Both the position numbers and the translations under genes were made by a program. From Bacteroidaceae bacterium (GTDB taxonomy: Bacteria > Bacteroidota > Bacteroidia > Bacteroidales > Bacteroidaceae), in NCBI GenBank assembly GCA_017651315.1, contig JAGCDE010000017.1:1-44519 (forward strand): DNA of 44,519 bases, read 5' to 3'. The notes beneath the pieces were generated by a model. That model worked only from the letters and a program-made list of their open reading frames with translations, was not told where the DNA came from and did not search any database. Of this stretch, positions 16,497 to 25,410 are shown in pieces. Positions within the stretch are counted from its first letter, which is position 1; each line of letters begins with the position of its first letter.

Positions 16497-17426
16497 ATGA
16501 CATTTCTCCAAAGCTCAGCCATCAAAATAGACCCGGAGGAGCTGGCTCGAGTAAACGACTCCATCAGGGCTGTGACCTACGGTGCACTTGAACAATTGAG
16601 AAGCAACCCGCAGGGATTCATGCATGACCTTGTCCAGACCGCAATCGAGTTCGGCCTCAAGCTCCTCGCTGCAATTCTCATATATTCTTTCGGCGCATGG
16701 GTTATCCGCAGAATCAGGAAAGGACTGACAAAACTGTTCGCTAAACGCAAGACCGAAGGAACACTCGCTTCATTCATAACGTCATTCGTTTCCATTACGC
16801 TGACAGTAATCCTGATAATCATAGCCATCAGCACGTTAGGAATCAACACCACATCCATCGCCGCCCTGCTCGCTGCCGGAGGCATGGCCATCGGCATGGC
16901 CCTGAGCGGAACCATCTCCAATTTTGCCGGAGGGATAATGCTTCTGGCATTCAAACCGTTCAAGGCCGGCGATTTCATCTCCGCACAGGGATACAGCGGC
17001 CGCGTCAAGGATGTCACCATTGTCAACACCAAAATCCTGACCGTTGACAACCGTATGGTAATACTGCCCAACGGCGCCCTTTTCAACGGGAATATAGACA
17101 ACTACTCAGCAATGCAGCTCAGACGTATTGACATGACGGTCAACCTGGCATACGGGACCGATGCGGACAGATGCATAAAAGCCATCACCGGACTGCTGAA
17201 GGCCGAAGAGCGGATCCTGGATTCCAAGACTCCAGGTGTAGCCGACCCTTTGGTAGTACTGAGTTCATTGAATGACAGCGATATAACATTCACTATACGG
17301 GCGTGGGTCAATACAGCCGACTACTGGGACGTAAGGTTTCTCCTGAACAAGACTCTTTATACCAGATTGCCTCAGATGGGCTTCCGTTTTGACTATCCGC
17401 ACATGGATATCACCGTCAGGAATTAG
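16497..17426 (+). CDS. mscS: Small-conductance mechanosensitive channel (MscS family)
   Basis: A 309-residue inner-membrane channel that opens under membrane tension to relieve osmotic shock. Residues 1-40 are soluble and helical. TM1 covers about 45-65 (FGLKLLAAILIYSFGAWVI) and TM2 about 87-110. The pore-lining TM3 is the glycine/alanine-rich SIAALLAAGGMAIGMALSGTISNFAGGIML. The beta domain begins AFKPFKAGDFISAQGYSGRVKDV and includes VILPNGALFNGNIDNYS, both standard MscS motifs. A C-terminal alpha/beta domain ends in PHMDITV. The length is close to E. coli MscS (286). The start is chosen because the upstream frame lies inside the divergent gene and a promoter box sits 31 bases upstream. It ends in a strong bidirectional terminator shared with xylA. 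Confidence 0.93.
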   Translation: MTFLQSSAIKIDPEELARVNDSIRAVTYGALEQLRSNPQGFMHDLVQTAIEFGLKLLAAILIYSFGAWVIRRIRKGLTKLFAKRKTEGTLASFITSFVSITLTVILIIIAISTLGINTTSIAALLAAGGMAIGMALSGTISNFAGGIMLLAFKPFKAGDFISAQGYSGRVKDVTIVNTKILTVDNRMVILPNGALFNGNIDNYSAMQLRRIDMTVNLAYGTDADRCIKAITGLLKAEERILDSKTPGVADPLVVLSSLNDSDITFTIRAWVNTADYWDVRFLLNKTLYTRLPQMGFRFDYPHMDITVRN

Positions 17427-17440
17427 GAACCTGTTTTGAC
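17426..17440 (+). repeat. Dispersed intergenic motif at the mscS stop
   Basis: GGAACCTGTTTTGAC begins at the last base of the mscS stop. It matches the motif seen at 14807 (GAACCTGTTCAAG), also directly after a stop codon. Confidence 0.4.
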
Positions 17441-17442
17441 AA

Positions 17443-17477
17443 AAAAGAAAAGGCCCTGCTGCAAGGCCTTTTCTTTT
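17443..17477. terminator. Bidirectional rho-independent terminator (mscS / xylA)
   Basis: AAAAGAAAAGGCC (17443-17455) and GGCCTTTTCTTTT (17465-17477) form a perfect 13-bp inverted repeat with a 9-base loop. The arms are A-rich and T-rich, so a U tract follows the stem on either strand, which suits the two convergent genes. Confidence 0.85.
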
Positions 17478-17500
17478 CAGTACCCTTATTTCAATAAGGA

Positions 17501-18811
17501 TCAGGCGTACATGGCAACGATAGCCTCGTACAGCTCCTGCTTGCCGCTGGTCTGCTTGGGCTCGTCAACCTTCTTGCCGTACTCGTAAGCCTCCTCGAAG
17601 GTCATCTTGCCCTCCTCGAACTTCTTGCCGAGACCGCTGTCGAATGATGCATAACGCTCCTTCTTCATCTGGCAATACGGTGACTCCTCGAGCAGCTTGG
17701 CAGCTGACTCAAGAGCGCGGGCCATAGCATCCATACCGCTGATGTGAGCGATAGCGATGTCCTCCAGGTCCGTTGAGTTACGACGGGTCTTGGCATCGAA
17801 GTTGGTACCGCCTGTGCCCAGACCACCGTTGCGGATTATCTCCATCCAAGCCTGTGTGAGCTCGTAGTTGTCGATGGGGAACTGGTCGGTATCCCAACCG
17901 TTCTGATAGTCACCGCGGTTAGCGTCGATTGAACCGAGCATGCCGGCGTCAACGGCGCAAGCCAGCTCGTGCTCGAATGTGTGACCAGCCAGGGTAGCGT
18001 GGTTAACCTCGATGTTTACCTTGAAGTCCTTGTCCAGGCCATGTGCCTTGAGGAAACCGATGACGGTCTCGGTGTCAACATCATACTGGTGCTTTGAAGG
18101 CTCGCATGGTTTGGGCTCGATCAGGAATGTACCCTTGAAACCCTTGGCGCGAGCGTAGTCGCGGGCCATAGTCAGCATGGTGGCCATGTGCTCTTTCTCA
18201 CGCTTCTGGTCAGTATTGAGAAGGCTCATGTAACCCTCACGGCCGCCCCAGAACACATAGTTCTCGGCACCCAGCTCGATACCTGCATCGATAGCGTTCT
18301 TGATCTGAACGATAGCGCGTGCCACTACATCGAAATCAGGATTGGTTGAAGCACCGTTCATGTAACGCTTGTTGCCGAACACGTTGGCGGTTGACCACAG
18401 CAGCTTGGCACCGGTCTCTTTCTGTTTCTCCTTGATGTAGGCCACGATAGCCTTCATGTTTGCCTCATACTCTGCAACGTTCTTGCCCTCTGAAATCAGG
18501 TCAACATCGTGGAAGCAGAAATAAGGGATACCCAGCTTCTGCATCAGCTCGAAACCTGCATCAACCTTGTTCTTTGCAGTCTGAAGAGGATCGGCGTCCA
18601 TCCAGGGGAATGACTTTGTACCGCCACCGAACTGGTCAGCACCCTCTGCGCACAGTGTGTGCCACCATGCCATTGCAAAGCGCAGCCAATCCTTCATGGT
18701 CTTGCCCATGATAACCTTGTTCTCGTCATAGTAATGGAAAGCCATCGGGTTCTTGCTCTCCTTACCTTCGAATTTGATCTTCTTCAAACCGGGAAAATAC
18801 TCTTTTGCCAT
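17501..18811 (-). CDS. xylA: Xylose isomerase
   Basis: A cytoplasmic metal-dependent TIM-barrel enzyme converting D-xylose to D-xylulose. The 436 residues and the N-terminal extension ([25 protein letters not shown]) mark the longer class II type usual in Bacteroidetes. Catalytic features include CFHDVDL with the active-site His/Asp pair, [45 protein letters not shown], and [19 protein letters not shown], which holds the metal-binding Asp residues. It is third in order after GH31 and xylB on the minus strand. The 125-base gap before it holds its own TAACTTTG box, so it may be transcribed both with xylB and alone. Codon use is typical of a highly expressed gene. Confidence 0.97.
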   Translation of the reverse strand: MAKEYFPGLKKIKFEGKESKNPMAFHYYDENKVIMGKTMKDWLRFAMAWWHTLCAEGADQFGGGTKSFPWMDADPLQTAKNKVDAGFELMQKLGIPYFCFHDVDLISEGKNVAEYEANMKAIVAYIKEKQKETGAKLLWSTANVFGNKRYMNGASTNPDFDVVARAIVQIKNAIDAGIELGAENYVFWGGREGYMSLLNTDQKREKEHMATMLTMARDYARAKGFKGTFLIEPKPCEPSKHQYDVDTETVIGFLKAHGLDKDFKVNIEVNHATLAGHTFEHELACAVDAGMLGSIDANRGDYQNGWDTDQFPIDNYELTQAWMEIIRNGGLGTGGTNFDAKTRRNSTDLEDIAIAHISGMDAMARALESAAKLLEESPYCQMKKERYASFDSGLGKKFEEGKMTFEEAYEYGKKVDEPKQTSGKQELYEAIVAMYA

Positions 18812-18878
18812 AATTTTTTGTTAAAAATATTGATAAAACAATGATAAACTCTCTTTTAGCACCTCATCATGCGAAACG

Positions 18879-18886
18879 CAAAGTTA
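18879..18886 (-). promoter_or_regulatory. -7 box for xylA
   Basis: The minus strand reads TAACTTTG, matching TAnnTTTG, with predicted transcription start about 18872 and a leader of about 60 bases. A weak -33 (GTTG) lies 18 bases upstream. This would give xylA a promoter separate from the GH31-xylB message. Confidence 0.5.
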
Positions 18887-18936
18887 CGCTTATAATTCAA
18901 AAAACCAACACTTGGGCCGATATTTTTTTCTGACCG

Positions 18937-20436
18937 TCAAAACTCGTTCAGATACATGTTGAGGATGCGTTTCCAGCGGGCGTATGCCTCCTCGTACTGC
19001 GGAACGAGTTTCGCGTCAGGTTCAATGACATTTAACTTCTCCAATGTGGAGAACGCCTCGTCATTGTTGAGATATACTCCTGCACCCAGACCTGCACCCT
19101 TGGCTGCACCGACCGAGCCGTCAGTGTCATAAAGCTCTATCGTAGCACCGGTGATTCCCGCCAGCGTCTCGCGGAACACGGGGTTGAGGAACATGTTGGC
19201 GTTGCCTGCATGGATCCTGGAAATCTCCATACCCATCTCCACCATAACCTCCATTCCGTATTTGAACGAGAACACTATACCCTCCTGCACGGCACGTGCC
19301 AGATGGTTACGGTTATGGATGTTGAAGTTGAATCCGTGTATGCTGCAACCCACGTTGCGGTTGCCAAGCACACGCTCAGCACCGTTGCCGAACGGCAGGA
19401 CACTTACGCCGTCGGAGCCTACCGGAATACTTTGTGCAATCTTGTTCATGTCGCCGTATGACAGGCCCTCGAGCATGATGTTACGGCGTGTCCAGGCATT
19501 CAGAATGCCGGTACCGTTTATGCAGAGCAGCACACCGAGACGGGTCTGCTTGTTTGTGTGGTTCACATGTGCGAAGGTGTTCACCCTTGACTGCGGGTCA
19601 AAGTTCACGGCACCGTTCACACCATACACCACTCCCGATGTCCCGGCTGTCGCGGCAATCTCACCCGGATTGAACACATTCAGTGAAAGTGCATTGTTAG
19701 GCTGGTCACCCGCACGGTATGTGACGGGAGTCCCCGCCTCCAGGCCAAGCTCGTTTGAAGCGGCAAGGGATATACGGCCCTGCTCGGAGAATGTGGGTCT
19801 TATCTCAGGAATCAGAGTGCGGCTGAATCCGTAGTAGTCAAGCAGGAAATCGGCCACATCGTTCTCCTTGAAGTTCCACATCATCCCCTCGGACAATCCC
19901 GACACCGTAGTGCATGTGGTACCGGTCAGCCTCATAGCGATATAGTCGCCCGGCAGCATTATCTTGTCAATCTTCTCGTAAAGCTTGGGTTCGTTCTCCT
20001 TGACCCAGGCCAGCTTGGCTGCCGTGAAATTGCCCGGTGAATTGAGCAGATTGGTCAGGCACTGGCCCTTGCCTATCTCACGGAATGCCTTCTCACCGTA
20101 TGGGACCGCACGCGAGTCGCACCAGATTATGGCGGGACGGAGAGCCTTCCCGTTCTTATCTACGCATACCAGACCGTGCATCTGATAGGAGATACCGATT
20201 GCCTCGACATCATCGCCCTTGGCACCGGACATCTCCATGACCTTGGCGGTAACGTTCTTCAGGTATGACCACCAGTCGTCCGGCTCCTGTTCCGCCCATC
20301 CGGGATTAACAGCCTTGATGGGAGCCTCGGATTCAGGATAGAACGCCGATGCAACACTCTTTCCGCTCTCAATGGACACGAGGCTGGCCTTCACTGAAGA
20401 GCTGCCTATGTCATAACCCAAAAGATATCTTTTCAT
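18937..20436 (-). CDS. xylB: Xylulokinase
   Basis: A cytoplasmic FGGY-family sugar kinase that phosphorylates D-xylulose to xylulose 5-phosphate for the pentose phosphate pathway. The 499-residue protein starts with the ATP phosphate-1 loop LLGYDIGSSSVKASLV. GISYQMHGLVCVD carries the M-H-G motif of xylulokinases, and AIIWCDSRAV follows. YRAGDQPNNALSLNVF holds the G-D-Q catalytic aspartate motif, AATAGTSGVVYGV is the phosphate-2 loop, and GAAKGAGLGAGVYL closes the adenosine site. It lies between the GH31 gene (48-base gap) and xylA. Other FGGY kinases are possible in principle, but motif and context agree on xylulose. Confidence 0.95.
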   Translation of the reverse strand: MKRYLLGYDIGSSSVKASLVSIESGKSVASAFYPESEAPIKAVNPGWAEQEPDDWWSYLKNVTAKVMEMSGAKGDDVEAIGISYQMHGLVCVDKNGKALRPAIIWCDSRAVPYGEKAFREIGKGQCLTNLLNSPGNFTAAKLAWVKENEPKLYEKIDKIMLPGDYIAMRLTGTTCTTVSGLSEGMMWNFKENDVADFLLDYYGFSRTLIPEIRPTFSEQGRISLAASNELGLEAGTPVTYRAGDQPNNALSLNVFNPGEIAATAGTSGVVYGVNGAVNFDPQSRVNTFAHVNHTNKQTRLGVLLCINGTGILNAWTRRNIMLEGLSYGDMNKIAQSIPVGSDGVSVLPFGNGAERVLGNRNVGCSIHGFNFNIHNRNHLARAVQEGIVFSFKYGMEVMVEMGMEISRIHAGNANMFLNPVFRETLAGITGATIELYDTDGSVGAAKGAGLGAGVYLNNDEAFSTLEKLNVIEPDAKLVPQYEEAYARWKRILNMYLNEF

Positions 20437-20455
20437 AAACGCTTTTTGTTTAGTT

Positions 20456-20491
20456 AGTATGTCTGTCGATTATCAGTATGTCTGTCAATTA
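20456..20491. repeat. 17-bp direct repeat at the GH31/xylB junction
   Basis: AGTATGTCTGTCGATTA (20456-20472) and AGTATGTCTGTCAATTA (20475-20491) differ at one base and have a 19-bp period. The second copy contains the GH31 stop codon (20485-20487). It may be a regulator site between the two genes or a small slippage duplication. Confidence 0.55.
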
Positions 20492-23322
20492 ATTGTCACG
20501 TCAATCCTGTCGCCCGTATAGACAAGCGTGCGCTCTTTCACGCCGTCGGGGAAGTGCATGCGTACCTTTATGTCGCGCCGCCCTATCATTCCGCTGTACT
20601 CACCGGAACGTTTACCTATGCTTAGTGTGTTGCCGCTCTCGTTCTCCGTATAATAAATAGGTATGGTGGTGTATTTGCCGTTCTCATATCCGAACGATAC
20701 TCCGTCATCCTCATACAGGATGAAACGCCCGCCGCTTCCGCTATAGACATCGATGGTGAGCTTGTCGGCAGGAACCTGATCGACATACTCTATGTCCGGT
20801 CCGGAAATGATGATCGATCCGGAAGGCACAAACAGAGGTATGCGCTCGTACGGGGCGTCGGCCGTGATGGTCTGGCCGCCAGCGTATGTAACAGTATCTT
20901 CGTAGAAATCATACCAGATCCTGCCCTCGGGCAGATATACATCCCTGGAACGGGCGCCATACTCATATACGGGGCAGACCATTATTGAAGGCCCGAACAT
21001 GAACTGGTCACCCACATCCATAGCCTTCCTGTCCTCCGTAAAGTCCATAACCAGTCCCCTCATTATCACACTGCCGAAAAGCCAGGAACGGCCGGCAAGC
21101 GAATAGATATAGGGCATCAGCCTGTACCTGAGCTTGTTGTACCCGACAATGGATTTATAGGCCGGATGGTTTTCCGGAGCGATGTTCCAGACCTCACGCA
21201 ACGGGAACTGCCCGTGTGCGCGGTACAGCGGACAGAATGTCCCGAACTGGTACCAGCGGGTCTGGAGCTCACGCCATTCCGCCAGGTCAGGGGTCTCCAT
21301 GTTGGTACGGTCATACATGCGCTGGGCGTTCGCATACCTGTTCTCCACGCAGAATCCGCCGATATCCATGGTCCAATACGGGTCACCGCAAAGAGAATAG
21401 TTCAGTCCGGCGGTTATCTGGGAGCGCATATCCTCCCAGCGTGTGCCAATGTCACCACTCCAGGATGCGGTGGAATAACGTTGAAGCCCTGCAAAACCGG
21501 AGCGTGTGAGCTGGAACACGCGCTTGTCGGGGTCTTCCTTACGGGAGCCCTCATAGATAGCCTGGGCGTTCATCAGCGAATAAGCTGTCAGATATTCCGT
21601 TGATGAGCCGAGAGCGGTAGGACCGCATAGCGCTTTCCAATAATCCATCGGGACGCAGTCGCGGATGTTAGGTTCACTGGCATCCATCCACCATGCATCT
21701 ATCCCGAATCCGTAGAGATGCTCCTTGAGCTGTGACCAGAAGAGTTCCCTTGCACCTGCCGAGTAGGCGTCGTAGAATGAGCCTATGTATCCGGGACCTA
21801 CCCAGTCGCGTAAACTGTCCTCAACGGCTCGTGTGTACATCCACCCCTTGGAGTCGAACTCCTTGTAGTGCTCGGTCGATGCATAGAACTTGGGCCAGAC
21901 GGAAATCATCAGATGTCCGTTCATGCCATGGACCTGGTCCATCATAGCCTTGGGATCCGGATAACGGCTCCTGTCGAACTCATGTGAGCCCCATGAATCC
22001 TGCTCCCAGTAGTTCCAGTCCTGAACGATGTTGTCTATGCCGATTCCCCTGCTGCGGAATTCCGCAAGCGTGGAGACCACCTCATCCTGAGTGCGGTAGT
22101 GCTCGCGGCTCTGCCAGAAGCCCATCGCCCACTTGGGCATCACGTTAGCCTTGCCGACGAGCGAATGAAGCCCCCTTATCACTCCGTCCATATTGTCGCC
22201 CGAAATGAAATAGTAATCTGACTGGGGCACCATCTCGTTCCACATGGTGATACGGTTCTGCTCCTCGTCAGCCACGGGTGCATAGGCCCTCAGCCCGCAG
22301 TAGGAGGTCCCTCCGTCAGGCCGCCACTCTATGCGCAGGTCATATTTCTGCCCCTTCTTCATATTGAAGCTGAACTTATAGGAGTTCGGGTTCCATGCTG
22401 TGCGCCAGCGCTCCTTGACAACCTCCTCGCCGCCAAGGAACACCCTTATATAACCTGCATAGTAGAGAATGAACCTGTATTCGCCCGATTCAGGCGCCTC
22501 AAGCGAACCCTCATAGAGTACCCTCTGCCCGAGACGGGGAAGGTTCCTGACCGTTTCGGAATCGGCGAAGTAGATGGAATCCTCATCCCTCACCACAGAC
22601 CCTCCCCGCATTCCGCCAAGGTATGTGCCTGTCAGACAGCCCTGCTTGCCCTCCTTGTCATAGAGTTTGAACAGGCGGTTGAGCTGCTTGTAGGGTTCCG
22701 GGTTACCGAACCTTCCCTGGGAATATGAATCCCACAGCAGGCCGTAGCCGTTGGAAGAGACCACAAAAGGAATGCTGATCTTGGTGTTATACTGGAAGAG
22801 TTCCTCGTTCTCCCCCTTGTAGTTCCACTGGTCGGACTGATGCTGCCCCAGACCGTAAATCCCTTCATCGGGATCCGTGTCAAAACGGTTTATGGTGGAA
22901 TAGCCATGCGTACCGTCCACCTGTATGGGTTTGAATGACGCAGGCCGGTACTCATTGGTTATACGGTTTCCGGCTGCATCGGTAAAATCCACCGCGCCGT
23001 TCTCCTTGTTGACCTTCACATGCAGGGCGGAAGTCTGGAGATCGACGGTCTCATCTCCGTTATGCACCACAAAATCCACATCTGTTTTGGCTTCCGGGAT
23101 GACAATCAAGCTGGTACGGTCATGAAAAGCCTTGTCCGGAGTAGCCGATACTCTCACTATCCTGTCCGACATGACCTGAAGACGTACCTTATGCGGACCG
23201 TCAGCAACAGGATTCTGGACATTTACTATCACACCGTCAGCCGTGGTCTTGTAATCCTGAACGCCGCAAGCAACAGTCAGCAATAGCGACAAAGGCAATA
23301 CGAGGATATTTCTCATACTCAT
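20485..23322 (-). CDS. GH31 alpha-xylosidase lipoprotein with PA14 insert
   Basis: A 945-residue glycoside hydrolase family 31 enzyme that probably removes terminal alpha-1,6-xylose from xyloglucan oligosaccharides or isoprimeverose. The N-terminus is a lipoprotein signal (LSLLLTVAC, Cys19), so it should be membrane-anchored. An N-terminal beta-sandwich is interrupted at about 230-370 by a PA14-like domain (LYEGSLEAPESGEYRFILYY, IRVFLGGEEVV), an arrangement known from Bacteroides and Cellvibrio xyloglucan alpha-xylosidases. The (beta/alpha)8 barrel has the nucleophile in WWMDASEPN (Asp547) and the proposed acid/base in SWSGDIGTRW (Asp624). The neighbours xylB and xylA strongly support xylose release. 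Alpha-glucosidase activity is the main alternative. An alternative ATG lies two codons in. A TATATTTG box lies 23 bases upstream. Confidence 0.93.
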   Translation of the reverse strand: MSMRNILVLPLSLLLTVACGVQDYKTTADGVIVNVQNPVADGPHKVRLQVMSDRIVRVSATPDKAFHDRTSLIVIPEAKTDVDFVVHNGDETVDLQTSALHVKVNKENGAVDFTDAAGNRITNEYRPASFKPIQVDGTHGYSTINRFDTDPDEGIYGLGQHQSDQWNYKGENEELFQYNTKISIPFVVSSNGYGLLWDSYSQGRFGNPEPYKQLNRLFKLYDKEGKQGCLTGTYLGGMRGGSVVRDEDSIYFADSETVRNLPRLGQRVLYEGSLEAPESGEYRFILYYAGYIRVFLGGEEVVKERWRTAWNPNSYKFSFNMKKGQKYDLRIEWRPDGGTSYCGLRAYAPVADEEQNRITMWNEMVPQSDYYFISGDNMDGVIRGLHSLVGKANVMPKWAMGFWQSREHYRTQDEVVSTLAEFRSRGIGIDNIVQDWNYWEQDSWGSHEFDRSRYPDPKAMMDQVHGMNGHLMISVWPKFYASTEHYKEFDSKGWMYTRAVEDSLRDWVGPGYIGSFYDAYSAGARELFWSQLKEHLYGFGIDAWWMDASEPNIRDCVPMDYWKALCGPTALGSSTEYLTAYSLMNAQAIYEGSRKEDPDKRVFQLTRSGFAGLQRYSTASWSGDIGTRWEDMRSQITAGLNYSLCGDPYWTMDIGGFCVENRYANAQRMYDRTNMETPDLAEWRELQTRWYQFGTFCPLYRAHGQFPLREVWNIAPENHPAYKSIVGYNKLRYRLMPYIYSLAGRSWLFGSVIMRGLVMDFTEDRKAMDVGDQFMFGPSIMVCPVYEYGARSRDVYLPEGRIWYDFYEDTVTYAGGQTITADAPYERIPLFVPSGSIIISGPDIEYVDQVPADKLTIDVYSGSGGRFILYEDDGVSFGYENGKYTTIPIYYTENESGNTLSIGKRSGEYSGMIGRRDIKVRMHFPDGVKERTLVYTGDRIDVTIN

Positions 23323-23344
23323 TTCAATAATCTTTAGTAATCCA

Positions 23345-23352
23345 CAAATATA
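23345..23352 (-). promoter_or_regulatory. -7 box for the GH31-xylB operon
   Basis: The minus strand reads TATATTTG, fitting TAnnTTTG, with predicted transcription start about 23338, 16 bases before the ATG. No clear -33 TTTG is present, which may mean the promoter needs an activator. Confidence 0.45.
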
Positions 23353-23507
23353 ATAATAATATCTCAGATTCTGTCTTTATTTGTTCCGGGATATTTATTA
23401 TGGTCTATTTTTTACTCTGGTTCCTGATTTTTGTCACGACTCGGGATAGTTCAAGCGAGCTTGACTCTCCTCTCGCTGCTCCAAAAAATGTAAAAGGCGC
23501 GAATCAT

Positions 23508-23549
23508 AAAAAAGCGATGCAACCCTTTTGCGGGCTGCATCGCTTTTTT
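23508..23549 (-). terminator. Rho-independent terminator of fba
   Basis: AAAAAAGCGATGCA (23508-23521) pairs perfectly with TGCATCGCTTTTTT (23536-23549). An inner CCC/GGG extends the stem around a TTTTGC loop. On the minus strand it ends in a run of T just downstream of the fba stop. It could also work on the plus strand. Confidence 0.85.
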
Positions 23550-23562
23550 GACAGGCAGGATA

Positions 23563-24570
23563 TTACTGCTGAAGGAGCTTGCCGTCTGAACCCAGGACAT
23601 CGACAATCTTGTGGATGTACATCTTCTTCATGTTCTCGCGGGCAGGCTTGAGATACTGACGAGGATCGAAATGGCTCGGATTCTCAGCCAGATACTTGCG
23701 GATAGCGGCAGTCATGGCCAGACGTGAGTCGGAGTCGATGTTGATCTTGCATACTGCGCTCTTCGAAGCCTCGCGGAGCTGCTCTTCGGGGATACCTACT
23801 GCATCGGGCAGCTTGCCGCCGAATGCGTTGATGGTGTCAACCTCCTCCTGAGGAACTGATGATGATCCGTGGAGAACGATGGGGAAGCCGGGGAGCTTCT
23901 TCTCAATCTCGTGCAGTACATCGAAAGCCAATGGAGGCGGAACCAGCTTGCCGGTCTTGGGGTCACGTGTGCACTGCTCGGGCTTGAACTTGTAAGCACC
24001 GTGTGAAGTACCTATGGAGATAGCCAGTGAATCGCAACCTGTACGGGTGGCGAAATCGATAACCTCCTCGGGCTTGGTGTAGTGTGAAACCTCACTTGCC
24101 ACCTCGTCCTCAACGCCGGCCAGGACACCCAGCTCAGCCTCAACTGATACATCATACTTGTGAGCGTACTCCACGACCTTCTTGGTCAGGGCGATGTTAT
24201 CCTCGTACGGAAGAGCTGAACCGTCGATCATAACTGATGAGAAACCCATGTCGATGCAGTCCTTGCAGAGCTCGAAGCTGTCACCGTGGTCAAGATGGAG
24301 GACGATTTCAGGATGAGCGCAGCCAAGCTCCTTGGCATACTCAACGGCACCCTGTGCCATGTAACGCAGGATTGTGGCGTTGGCATAGTTGCGGGCACCC
24401 TTTGATACCTGCATGATAACCGGAGACTTGGTCTCGACTGCAGCCTGAACGATAGCCTGCATCTGCTCCATAGTGTTGAAATTGAATGCCGGAATTGCAT
24501 AACCGCCCTTGACGGCTGCGGCAAACATTGCGCGGGTGTTGACAAGACCCAGATCTTTGTAGCTAACCAT
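23563..24570 (-). CDS. fba: Fructose-bisphosphate aldolase, class II
   Basis: A cytoplasmic zinc-dependent glycolytic and gluconeogenic aldolase that splits fructose 1,6-bisphosphate into dihydroxyacetone phosphate and glyceraldehyde 3-phosphate. The 335-residue protein shows YAIPAFNFNTMEQMQAI at the N-terminus and the zinc/catalytic segment IVLHLDHGDSFELCKD. SVMIDGSALPYEDNIALTKKVV, VEAELGVLAGVEDEV, SLAISIGTSHGAYKF (phosphate and zinc site) and FPIVLHGSSSVPQE follow, all standard class II motifs. The codon choice is that of a highly expressed gene. It is a single gene with its own terminator. A near-consensus box TAATTTCG (minus strand, 24622-24629) is a possible promoter. Confidence 0.96.
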   Translation of the reverse strand: MVSYKDLGLVNTRAMFAAAVKGGYAIPAFNFNTMEQMQAIVQAAVETKSPVIMQVSKGARNYANATILRYMAQGAVEYAKELGCAHPEIVLHLDHGDSFELCKDCIDMGFSSVMIDGSALPYEDNIALTKKVVEYAHKYDVSVEAELGVLAGVEDEVASEVSHYTKPEEVIDFATRTGCDSLAISIGTSHGAYKFKPEQCTRDPKTGKLVPPPLAFDVLHEIEKKLPGFPIVLHGSSSVPQEEVDTINAFGGKLPDAVGIPEEQLREASKSAVCKINIDSDSRLAMTAAIRKYLAENPSHFDPRQYLKPARENMKKMYIHKIVDVLGSDGKLLQQ

Positions 24571-24910
24571 AAATTGAAATTGTTATTTGGTGAATACTGA
24601 TTATTCTGATTTTTCCGAGCGCGAAATTACACTCTTTTTATTTTTATTTTAAAAATTGGGACCGAAAGTTATCCACCGTTTCACAAAGTTTAAAAAACAA
24701 CAGCTTCCATCGGGGCGTTCCGTAATAATCCGTTCTGATTTGTTCCGCGAATTATAAGTTCCGTTTGAATATAGGCTGTATGGAAAACAGGGAAACAAAT
24801 CAAATCAGATTCAGAATCTGTTTAATTTTGTTCCATGAAGATGATTATGGGCTATTTGATCCTCCGGTTATATCAAATCAAAACAGATTCTCAAAAATCC
24901 GGGCCTTTAT
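24571..24910. other. Long fba/rpmE2 intergenic region
   Basis: The 449-base gap between fba and rpmE2 is the longest in the window. It is AT-rich and holds a candidate fba promoter near 24622-24629 and a single TTATCCAC (24669-24676), one DnaA-box-like octamer. CAGATTCAGAATCTG at 24806-24820 is a perfect 15-base palindrome around one central A, and two copies of the dispersed motif lie at 24813-24823 and 24881-24891 (inverted). The rpmE2 promoter follows from 24911. A short open frame at 24780-25001 crosses that promoter and is not believed to be a gene. Confidence 0.5.
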
Positions 24911-24941
24911 TTTGCACGAATCAGAAAAAGAAGTAACTTTG
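24911..24941 (+). promoter_or_regulatory. Consensus Bacteroidetes promoter for rpmE2
   Basis: TTTG (24911-24914), 19 bases, then TAACTTTG (24934-24941): an exact match to the -33/-7 consensus. Predicted transcription start is about 24948, leaving a leader of about 72 bases before the ATG at 25020. That is long enough for ribosomal-protein autoregulation, though I see no specific structure. Confidence 0.8.
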
Positions 24942-25019
24942 CGCGCTGAAATCCCCATAAACAAGTTCCGCCTATATTCCGGCGGGCACATAATGGAGTA
25001 ATTAAAAACAAGATAAATT

Positions 25020-25277
25020 ATGAAAAAAGGTATTCATCCCGACAACTACCGTCCTGTAGTATTCAAGGACATGTCAAACGGTGATTGCTTCCTGTCACGC
25101 TCCACCTGCGCCACCAAGGAGACAATCGAATTCGAAGGTCAGACCTATCCCCTGATCAAGATTGAAATCTCGAACACTTCACACCCGTTCTTCACCGGCA
25201 AGTCGAAGCTGGTCGATACCGCAGGACGCGTGGACAAGTTCATGAGCCGCTACGCCAGAAGCAGAGGAGGCAAGTGA
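25020..25277 (+). CDS. rpmE2: Ribosomal protein L31, type B
   Basis: An 85-residue large-subunit ribosomal protein. The start [20 protein letters not shown] and later [24 protein letters not shown] identify L31. The zinc-binding CxxC of type A L31 is absent, so this is the type B (zinc-independent) form, longer than type A (about 70). The single cysteine in STCATKE is not part of a zinc ribbon. In species with both types, type B replaces type A under zinc limitation; many Bacteroidetes have only type B. The gene stands alone between a consensus promoter and a hairpin terminator. Confidence 0.96.
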   Translation: MKKGIHPDNYRPVVFKDMSNGDCFLSRSTCATKETIEFEGQTYPLIKIEISNTSHPFFTGKSKLVDTAGRVDKFMSRYARSRGGK

Positions 25278-25296
25278 TGCCCTCTACCATACAGAC

Positions 25297-25326
25297 AGGA
25301 AGCCGGTGCTGATGCATCGGCTTCCT
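25297..25326 (+). terminator. Terminator of rpmE2
   Basis: AGGAAGCCG (25297-25305) and CGGCTTCCT (25318-25326) form a perfect 9-bp stem with a 12-base loop, 20 bases after the rpmE2 stop. The T tract that follows is weak (TTGTTATT). Confidence 0.7.
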
Positions 25327-25410
25327 TGTTATTTCCTCACCCACGTGTCGGCCAGACCCGGCACAGACAGGACAGAGGCTGTTATGATTTTAGAGGTTGT
25401 CACAAGAATC

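Noticed and set aside
23450-23463. Inverted repeat TCAAGC-GA-GCTTGA within an odd patch upstream of GH31
   Set aside because: Only a 6-bp stem; it may be part of a dispersed repeat, but I cannot support a function from one copy.
23400-23651. Plus-strand open frame between GH31 and fba
   Set aside because: It crosses the fba terminator hairpin and the end of fba on the other strand; composition is that of non-coding sequence.
24669-24676. DnaA-box-like TTATCCAC as a sign of a replication origin
   Set aside because: A single octamer with no cluster, no dnaA and no origin-type gene neighbourhood.
24780-25001. Open frame of 73 codons upstream of rpmE2
   Set aside because: It runs straight through the consensus -33/-7 promoter of rpmE2, has no promoter of its own that I can see and resembles no family.
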